A stretch of DNA of 11,048 nucleotides, taken from contig PFOG01000044.1 of NCBI GenBank assembly GCA_002792395.1, forward strand, positions 1-11,048, in the 5' to 3' direction. The notes beneath the pieces were generated by a model that did not search any database, was not told the origin of the DNA, and worked only from the letters and a program-made list of their open reading frames with translations. Below are positions 6,771-11,048 of the stretch, piece by piece. Positions within the stretch are counted from its first letter, which is position 1. Every line of letters starts with the position of its first letter. This DNA is from Candidatus Portnoybacteria bacterium CG_4_10_14_0_2_um_filter_44_20 (GTDB taxonomy: Bacteria > Patescibacteriota > Minisyncoccia > Portnoybacterales > GCA-002795985). The position numbers and the translations under genes are program-made.

Positions 6771-8396
6771 ATGAAAACTCTTATCCGTCTTTTTTTTATT
6801 ATCATTTTTTCAATTCCGCTTCTTCTGATTACCGCTTCTATTCCCGAGAGTCGGCTGTTTTCGGTCTGCTTGGCCGATTCACCGACGGTCGTAATTAATG
6901 AAGTTGCGTGGATGGGAACAGTTACTTCGACTAACGATGAATGGGTGGAACTTTATAATAATACTGCCCAAGACGTAGATATTAATAACTGGACTCTTGT
7001 GTCTACAACCGACGACAAGTTCTCTATTTTGCTTTCCGGCAAAATTTTGGCCCAAGGATTTTTTCTTCTAGAAAGAAAAGTGAGTAATAATAGTCTCGCC
7101 CCCATATTAGCCGATCAGACATATCCATACGCCAATGTTCTACATAATGACGGTGAATATTTAGAACTAAAAGACGCAACGGGACGTCCAATTGATGTTG
7201 TCAACGGTTTTCCGTGGCCTGCTGGAAAAACGGGGGTGGGGACTATGGAAAGGATAAGCCCCGAATCGGCAGATAGTTGGCAAGCCAGCGCCACGCCAGA
7301 AGGGACTCCAAAAGCGCAAAATAGTACACCAATTCAAACCGCCGATGAACAACCAACAGAAACGCCAGGTGAAACAGAATCGACAACATTAACTTCAACA
7401 TCAACTCCAACCTCAAGCGACCACTCTCCCGAGGCCAATGCCGGACCGGATATAATTGCCTTAGCTAATCAAGAGATTAATTTTGATGCCAGCCAATCGT
7501 CTGATCCGGACGGCGATTCTTTGGCTTATCGTTGGAATTTTGGAGACGGAACGACTGCGGATAAACCTACTATCAACCACTCCTATCAATATCCGGGCAC
7601 CTATATTGCCGTTTTGGAAGTCAACGACGGCCAAAACAGCTCCTCCGACCAATTAACGGTTACCGTTTATTCTAACTCAATCCTTATCAGCGAATTTCTG
7701 TCGGCGCCGACCGGAGCCGACCAAGACAACGAATGGATTGAACTTTACAACGATTCCGGTCAAGTAGCTGATCTGTCAGGATGGCAAGTGGATGACGCCG
7801 AAGGCGGCAGTAAACCGTTCACCCTTCCACAAAATACTTTGCTGGCCGGACATCAATATTTGGTACTACAGCGCCCGACAACAAAAATTGCGCTCAATAA
7901 TGACAACGACAGCGTCCGACTGATTTATCCAACCGGCCAAGTCGTCCAGGAAATCAAATATGGCAAAGCCAAAGAAGACCAATCCGTCAGCTTAGCCGGC
8001 AACCGCCAATATCTCTGGAGCGCTTCGCCAACGCCCGGCGGCCCTAACTTCATCAGCGCCAACCAGCAAAAAACCAACAGCCAAATATCGGCCGCCATTA
8101 CTCAAGCAGGGGAAAATATGGAGTCCATCCAAAGCATCATCCCGCAAGAAACCGCTCTGACCGTTACTCAAGAAACGCCAGCCGCCAACCTAACGCCACA
8201 AACATCCGCTTCCGCGCCACTTAAAGAAATCTCGTCTTCGCCTTCCAACAAAAAGAGCGACAAAACAAACAATCAAACCGCCTCTCTAACTGAAACTATC
8301 AAATCCTCTCCCGCGACAACGCTTCTTCTGATAATCGTTTTTGGCGTCCTGGCTGGATTAGGATTGATAAAGATTAGACGAAAAAGGGGGATATAA
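6771..8396 (+). CDS. secreted lamin-tail / PKD / lamin-tail surface protein with C-terminal membrane anchor
   Basis: The 541-residue product starts with a signal peptide ([20 protein letters not shown], likely cleaved after the LADS region). I chose ATG 6771 over an in-frame TTG at 6756 because it gives a standard signal peptide. A first lamin-tail domain covers about 38-175 ([28 protein letters not shown]). A Thr/Pro/Ser-rich linker (about 180-220) leads to a PKD domain at about 222-300 ([31 protein letters not shown]). A second lamin-tail domain lies at about 303-415 ([39 protein letters not shown]). A long Ser/Thr/Gln-rich stretch precedes a membrane helix near 515-533 and a basic RRKRGI end. 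It is probably displayed outside the cell; the ligand is unknown. No Shine-Dalgarno is seen. Confidence 0.88.
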   Translation: MKTLIRLFFIIIFSIPLLLITASIPESRLFSVCLADSPTVVINEVAWMGTVTSTNDEWVELYNNTAQDVDINNWTLVSTTDDKFSILLSGKILAQGFFLLERKVSNNSLAPILADQTYPYANVLHNDGEYLELKDATGRPIDVVNGFPWPAGKTGVGTMERISPESADSWQASATPEGTPKAQNSTPIQTADEQPTETPGETESTTLTSTSTPTSSDHSPEANAGPDIIALANQEINFDASQSSDPDGDSLAYRWNFGDGTTADKPTINHSYQYPGTYIAVLEVNDGQNSSSDQLTVTVYSNSILISEFLSAPTGADQDNEWIELYNDSGQVADLSGWQVDDAEGGSKPFTLPQNTLLAGHQYLVLQRPTTKIALNNDNDSVRLIYPTGQVVQEIKYGKAKEDQSVSLAGNRQYLWSASPTPGGPNFISANQQKTNSQISAAITQAGENMESIQSIIPQETALTVTQETPAANLTPQTSASAPLKEISSSPSNKKSDKTNNQTASLTETIKSSPATTLLLIIVFGVLAGLGLIKIRRKRGI

Positions 8397-8409
8397 AACT
8401 GTTCTGTTC

Positions 8410-8438
8410 TGGAGACCTCATAAATTAACTGCTATACT
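8410..8438 (+). promoter_or_regulatory. possible promoter upstream of the deoxyribosyltransferase-like gene
   Basis: TGGAGA (8410-8415, 4 of 6) lies 17 bases before TATACT (8433-8438, 5 of 6), which is preceded by TGC as in an extended -10. The transcript would carry a leader of about 120 nt through the direct repeats before the ATG. The same TGCTATACT word occurs upstream of the radical SAM gene. Confidence 0.4.
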
Positions 8439-8469
8439 TTTAATAGTAAAATATTTGAAGCATGGCAGT

Positions 8470-8537
8470 ATAACTTCGCATAATATACAAATTTTGCTTA
8501 TTAACTGACACTTACTTCGCATAATAACGAGTTGGAC
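8470..8537 (+). other. attC-like or attI-like sequence before the cassette-like gene
   Basis: A 13-base direct repeat, ACTTCGCATAATA, occurs at 8473-8485 and 8514-8526. It is followed by GTTGGAC (8531-8537), which fits the integron core GTTRRRY. Both ends resemble those of the site at 9011-9115 (ATAACxTCGCAxAA at the left, ACTTCGxATA...AACGxGTTxGACGAA at the right) while the middle differs. Unlike that site, the two halves do not fold onto each other well. A partial likeness to a loxP arm is noted elsewhere as rejected. Confidence 0.35.
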
Positions 8538-8541
8538 GAAA

Positions 8542-8564
8542 TTATGCTTTTGGCCTAAAAATAT
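8542..8564. repeat. left arm of a 23-bp inverted repeat flanking the gene
   Basis: This arm (beginning TTATGCTTTTGGCC) is a perfect reverse complement of 8994-9016. It ends 4 bases before the start codon of the gene at 8569. The two copies face each other across the whole coding region. Confidence 0.85.
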
Positions 8565-8568
8565 AAAT

Positions 8569-9003
8569 ATGGAAAATGGAAAAAGAAAAAAAATTATGAT
8601 AGGTGGTAGCATGTCTTTTGCTAAAGAAATGGATAGCGCCAGAAACCTTTTGGAAAAAATTGGCTACGAAGTGTTTGTACCGCTGGACACCAATCATGTG
8701 ATAAATGATCCCGAGAAGAAGACTGATGTTAAATTCTTGAAAGAGCTTGGTGTTGGCCGTGGTGATGCCGAGTTAGTCGCAAAATCCGACGCCTTTGTCA
8801 TATTGAATTACCCCAAGCACGGAGTTGATGGCTATATTGGCCCTGGCGCTTATCGTGATTTAAGCGTGGCGTGGTGGTTAAAAAAAATAATTTTTTTTCT
8901 TTTTCCTTACGATGAAAATCAGAACAACCATAAGTATGAAATGCTTGGATTTGCGCCGATTATACTAAATGGCGAGATTGAGAATATTAAAAAATATTTT
9001 TAG
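8569..9003 (+). CDS. nucleoside 2-deoxyribosyltransferase-like protein
   Basis: The 144-residue product looks like the nucleoside 2-deoxyribosyltransferase superfamily, a flavodoxin-like fold that cleaves or swaps N-glycosidic bonds of nucleosides or nucleotides. Supporting features are the N-terminal strand and glycine turn KIMIGGSMSFAKEM (8-21), the IGYEVFVPL strand (31-39) and the SDAFVILNYP strand (73-82). These are followed by a glycine-rich loop and helix, GYIGPGAYRDLSVAWWLKK (88-106), where family members carry the catalytic Glu. Here no Glu is evident at the usual place in that helix (Asp97 is the nearest acid), so activity is uncertain. No Shine-Dalgarno is visible. The gene fills a cassette-like unit: a GTTRRRY core 31 bases before the ATG and an attC-like site starting just after the stop. 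Confidence 0.65.
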   Translation: MENGKRKKIMIGGSMSFAKEMDSARNLLEKIGYEVFVPLDTNHVINDPEKKTDVKFLKELGVGRGDAELVAKSDAFVILNYPKHGVDGYIGPGAYRDLSVAWWLKKIIFFLFPYDENQNNHKYEMLGFAPIILNGEIENIKKYF

Positions 9004-9016
9004 GCCAAAAGCATAA
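8994..9016. repeat. right arm of the 23-bp inverted repeat
   Basis: Perfect reverse complement of 8542-8564. It contains the last three codons and TAG stop (9001-9003) of the deoxyribosyltransferase-like gene and runs into the attC-like site. Confidence 0.85.
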
Positions 9017-9115
9017 CATCGCAGAACAATACATATCCGGTTCCGCTATCGCTCCACCCAAATTTTTGTCTCGCTAGCGCTCTACAAAAACTTCGGATAT
9101 GCAAAACGTTAGACG
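9011..9115 (+). other. integron attC-like recombination site
   Basis: The parts lie in attC order. A degenerate R''-like box GCAGAAC (9021-9027) is followed by a 4-nt spacer and L'' CATATCCG (9032-9039). A variable centre holds an inner stem TTTTTGT/ACAAAAA (9063-9069 and 9084-9090). L' CGGATATG (9094-9101, perfect complement of L'') is followed by a 6-nt spacer and R' GTTAGAC (9108-9114), matching GTTRRRY. GGCCAA (9003-9008) also faces TTGGCC (9118-9123) outside. The position right after a stop codon is typical of gene cassettes. R'' does not fit RYYYAAC fully, so this is a good candidate rather than a certainty. Confidence 0.5.
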
Positions 9116-9449
9116 AATTGGCCGGAAATCTCTTTATCCGTGGTTATTCTCAAGTTCTTGAGAATATTGGAATAACAAATTGCCTTGTTCTGCAGGGGCT
9201 TTTTTGATTGGCATAGAATCGGGTTGTCCACCCCAAGACACGCCAAATATGAACCGTTGGGATAGTTTGCGGCTCGCCTGAGCCGTTCAAACGGCTCATT
9301 TACACCATTTAAGCCGTTGCCGTCCGCGGTCTCTTTTGGGAACTGTTTTGTTTTGAAACCAATAGCGCGAGAACGGTTCTCGAACTAAGTTCGAGAACCG
9401 TTCTCCTAGCATTGCCGCAACCGGCATTGCCTCTCTATACTGGAGTTTT
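9116..9449. other. gene-free stretch rich in palindromes upstream of the radical SAM gene
   Basis: No open frame of note is present. I see TATTCTCAAG/CTTGAGAATA around TT (9145-9166), TGAGCCGTT/AACGGCTCA around CA (9279-9298) and a 37-bp perfect palindrome (9369-9405). A block at 9290-9330 is related to one at 10568-10611 on the other side of the radical SAM gene. These may be operators, terminators or mobile-element ends; nothing else is recognisable. Confidence 0.6.
9369..9405. repeat. 37-bp perfect palindrome
   Basis: Two 18-bp arms starting GAGAACGGTTCTCG face each other around a single A. Each arm itself contains GAGAAC-x-GTTCTC, and the centre is CGAACTAAGTTCG, so it is a palindrome made of smaller palindromes. 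It ends 44 bases before the -35 of the radical SAM promoter. An operator for a dimeric or tetrameric repressor, or a terminator-like hairpin, is possible. Confidence 0.85.
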
Positions 9450-9477
9450 TTGTTAATTTCGTTATCTTTGCTATACT
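9450..9477 (+). promoter_or_regulatory. sigma-70-type promoter of the radical SAM gene
   Basis: TTGTTA (9450-9455, 4 of 6) is followed after 16 bases by TATACT (9472-9477, 5 of 6) with an upstream TGC (extended -10). The predicted start near 9484 leaves a leader of about 20 nt to the ATG at 9504. Confidence 0.55.
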
Positions 9478-9503
9478 GAATTAGAAGAAGGCCAATAAAT
9501 TTT

Positions 9504-10421
9504 ATGCCAAAAATTCAATCATCAAAACACTTGTTTATGAATAATTTCACGGAGGAATATTTGTCCGTGAATAAAATTTTTAACCACTTAGACAGAGTCA
9601 AGGAGCTAATGGATACTGGCGATACCTTGCCGATAATGATGGAGATAGACCCAACCAATAGTTGTATTCATAAATGTCCTCGCTGTCCGGAGTCCGGCAA
9701 TCGTTTTGCTGAGGCGTCTTTAACGCTTGATTTTATGAAAAAGGCGATTGACCAAACATCGCCTTTTTTAAAAGCGGCTGTTTTTACTGGCGGAGGAGAA
9801 CCTCTCTACAACCCCAATACTATCGAAGCAATAAAATACGCGGCATCCAAAGGTTTGTCAGTTGCTCTAATCACCAACGGCACGCTGATCAATGAAGAAA
9901 AATCCGAGGCGATTGTTAGGTATTGCGAGTGGGTACGGATAAGCATTGATGCTTTTGATGAAAAAGATTATTTGCAGACGCATGGCATAGGCGAGGAATA
10001 TCTGCAAAAAGTTTGGCATAATATCGGGCTACTAGTGGAGGCTAAAAAGAAATTTAACACAAAATGCACGATCGGCGTCGCTTATTTGGTTAGCAAGCAA
10101 AATCGGAAGAATATGTTTAAATTCGCCGAAAAGGCCAAAAAGGCTAATGTGGATTATTGCCAATTCAGGGCATTCCACTATTCAGATTTTGATTTTGCCA
10201 GCGATTTGCCAAAGACCAAAGAATTGGAAGACGAAAATTTCAAAGTCATTGCCTCTATGCAGAGAATTGTTAAGGAAGAAGGGAATTTTGATGCGTGTCT
10301 CGGCGATTATTTTAGAACAGTTCTGGCGGCCGACGGCTATCTCTATCCCTGCTGTTTCACTCGCGGGCACAAAGAGTTTCGTTTGGGCAATCTGGCGGAG
10401 GACGATTTTTTGACTATTTAG
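9504..10421 (+). CDS. radical SAM protein with SPASM domain, cut short by an in-frame TAG
   Basis: Radical SAM enzymes use a [4Fe-4S] cluster and S-adenosylmethionine to start radical chemistry. The cluster motif CIHKCPRC is at C54, C58 and C61; FTGGGEP (95-100) binds SAM. The C-terminal part has SPASM features (C265, GYLYPCC with C283/C284, and FRLGNLAEDDFLTI), suggesting auxiliary clusters as in peptide-modifying or tungsten-cofactor-type enzymes. The substrate is unknown and no precursor peptide gene is seen nearby. The frame stops at TAG 10419-10421, but homologous-looking sequence continues in the same frame to TAA 10566-10568. The start is uncertain. ATG 9504 follows a weak GAAGAAGG, while GGAGG at 9551-9555 lies 5 bases before an in-frame TTG (9561) and 11 before a GTG (9567). 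Confidence 0.85.
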   Translation: MPKIQSSKHLFMNNFTEEYLSVNKIFNHLDRVKELMDTGDTLPIMMEIDPTNSCIHKCPRCPESGNRFAEASLTLDFMKKAIDQTSPFLKAAVFTGGGEPLYNPNTIEAIKYAASKGLSVALITNGTLINEEKSEAIVRYCEWVRISIDAFDEKDYLQTHGIGEEYLQKVWHNIGLLVEAKKKFNTKCTIGVAYLVSKQNRKNMFKFAEKAKKANVDYCQFRAFHYSDFDFASDLPKTKELEDENFKVIASMQRIVKEEGNFDACLGDYFRTVLAADGYLYPCCFTRGHKEFRLGNLAEDDFLTI

Positions 10422-10568
10422 AATTCCGAGAAAAGAAAAGAGGTCTTCAAGAATAAATTAAAATTCCCCGATGCCCCATTTCTATACCTATGCCGACTGG
10501 ATTATTTGAACAAATTGCTTTGGACTATACGAGAAGCGAAAAATCTAAAACATAAAAACTTTGTTTAA
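10422..10568 (+). pseudogene. C-terminal SPASM tail of the radical SAM gene beyond the TAG
   Basis: Without any shift of frame, 48 more codons follow the TAG and end at TAA. They begin NSEKRKEVF, so the joined text reads FLTI-stop-NSEKRKEVF. SPASM proteins very often have IWNSEKRKEL-type text here, so TAG stands where TGG (Trp) is expected, a one-base change. A later Cys lies in YLCRLDYLN. Other genes in the window (DUF3048, PilB/GspE, the deoxyribosyltransferase) end properly at TAG, so TAG is not generally read as an amino acid. A recent nonsense mutation, a sequencing error or readthrough are the options. Confidence 0.7.
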
Positions 10569-10876
10569 ACGGCTCAATGGCAAACCTCGTTGAGCCATTG
10601 CCGTTCGCGGTTATTCTCAAATTCTCCATACTCCGTTAATATTTTAAAAACGTTTCAACCGGACACAAACAAGAACGCTCAAGAATACCTAAGAAGGGCT
10701 TCAAATATTTTTACGCTATAGCGTAAAAATATTTGATTTGGATTTCTATACATCTTTGGGCGGAAATACTTTTTGTAGAAATATTTTTTAACGAGCTTTT
10801 GTTTAAGGCTCATCTTGATTCAGAAGTCCTATGCATAACCTCACATACATCCTGGACTCTTTGAGGCCATAAATGT
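10569..10876. other. gene-free stretch between the radical SAM gene and the transposase fragment
   Basis: It holds a GGCTCAA/TTGAGCC hairpin (10571-10596), a block related to 9290-9330, a copy of GGTTATTCTCAA (10609-10620, also at 9142-9153), a 36-bp palindrome (10701-10736) and the leader hairpin of the transposase. No open frame of note is seen. Confidence 0.55.
10701..10736. repeat. 36-bp perfect palindrome
   Basis: TCAAATATTTTTACGCTA is followed directly by its reverse complement with no spacer. It is AT-rich with a GC core (ACGCTATAGCGT). It could extrude as a cruciform, bind a dimeric protein, or act as a weak two-way terminator with its TTTTT/AAAAA runs. Confidence 0.9.
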
Positions 10877-10879
10877 ATG
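10844..10879 (+). promoter_or_regulatory. hairpin hiding the ribosome-binding site and start of the transposase fragment
   Basis: CATACAT (10844-10850) pairs with ATGTATG (10873-10879), which includes the start codon ATG 10877-10879. Inside, CCT (10851-10853) can pair with AGG (10864-10866) of the GAGG ribosome-binding site. If folded in mRNA it would reduce translation, a common way of limiting transposase. Confidence 0.45.
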
Positions 10880-11048
10880 GCGTTCTTTCACAAAATTCAT
10901 TGCAAGCATACCGGAGCCAAAGGGTTTGTAAATGCGTACGAAGATGGATTAAGATATCGTATGATTACAACTAAAGCCAAAGACAAGGCCAAAGTATTGG
11001 TATTCTGGGAAAAGCATGGCCTTGTGGCAACTAAAGACGCTTTTCCCG
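10877..11048 (+). CDS. probable transposase/integrase, N-terminal part (runs off the window)
   Basis: The frame opens at ATG 10877, 10 bases after GAGG (10863-10866), and is still open at the right edge: 57 codons. The text includes KHTGAKGFVNAYEDGLRYRMIT and KAKVLVFWEKHGLVATKDAFP. This resembles the helix-turn-helix start of DDE-type transposases, where a helix ending FWEKHGLxATxxAF leads into the DNA-binding helix. The catalytic part lies outside the window, so the IS family cannot be given. A second ATG four bases upstream (10873) opens a different frame that closes after about 100 bases. The leader hairpin supports a translationally restrained mobile-element gene. Confidence 0.55.
   Translation, partial: MAFFHKIHCKHTGAKGFVNAYEDGLRYRMITTKAKDKAKVLVFWEKHGLVATKDAFP

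Noticed and set aside
8470..8489. ATAACTTCGCATA resembles a loxP arm (12 of 13)
   Set aside because: The facing inverted arm is absent and the word is repeated in direct orientation, so it is not a lox site.
9370..9405. GTTCTCGAAC read as the T-arm of a tRNA
   Set aside because: It is part of a perfect palindrome and no acceptor, D or anticodon arm can be built around it.
9504..10568. TAG recoded as an amino acid in this genome
   Set aside because: At least three other genes here end at TAG with sensible C-termini and no homologous continuation.

Overview
The window looks like part of a small-genome bacterial chromosome, most likely an uncultured Patescibacteria/CPR (Parcubacteria-type) lineage. 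This is an inference. It rests on a compact single-copy core gene set, a stand-alone PolA-type 5'-3' exonuclease, a PilB/GspE ATPase without its usual neighbours, a lamin-tail/PKD surface protein, and intergenic regions dense in palindromes. TAG and TAA are both ordinary stops here; I see no evidence of stop-codon reassignment. I see no rRNA, tRNA or CRISPR array.

Left part (1-4800): the 3' end of an unknown gene, a dispersed palindromic repeat, then rpsT (ribosomal protein S20). rpsT converges on a minus-strand run of tsaE, a PolA-type 5'-3' exonuclease, a membrane-anchored DUF3048 (YerB-like) protein and holA (DNA polymerase III delta). The exonuclease and DUF3048 genes overlap by 17 bp. 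Between rpsT and holA lie two or three terminator-like hairpins and a set of GNRA-capped hairpins that could be a structured RNA.

Centre (4800-8400): a PilB/GspE assembly ATPase on the plus strand, then a 326-bp gap, then a secreted LTD-PKD-LTD protein with a C-terminal membrane anchor. The gap holds a REP-like hairpin and the best non-coding RNA candidate of the window. It is about 200 nt on the minus strand, with its own promoter (TTGACA, 17 bp, TAGACT), 5' and 3' ends that pair over about 24 bp, and a terminator. Size and end-pairing resemble 6S RNA, but its identity is not settled.

Right part (8400-11048) looks accessory. A nucleoside 2-deoxyribosyltransferase-like gene sits between two related sequences with integron attC-like ends, and 23-bp perfect inverted repeats flank the gene. 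It could be an integron-type gene cassette, but no integrase is in view. A radical SAM/SPASM gene follows. It has its own promoter but is cut by a TAG exactly where the frame continues with a typical SPASM tail. Perfect palindromes of 37 and 36 bp and a pair of related boundary sequences surround it. The window ends in the first 57 codons of a probable transposase whose ribosome-binding site and start codon fall inside a hairpin.

The core genes cover translation (S20), tRNA t6A modification (TsaE), replication and repair (HolA, exonuclease) and cell-surface functions (DUF3048, PilB/GspE, LTD protein). The right-hand third appears to have been assembled from mobile pieces.
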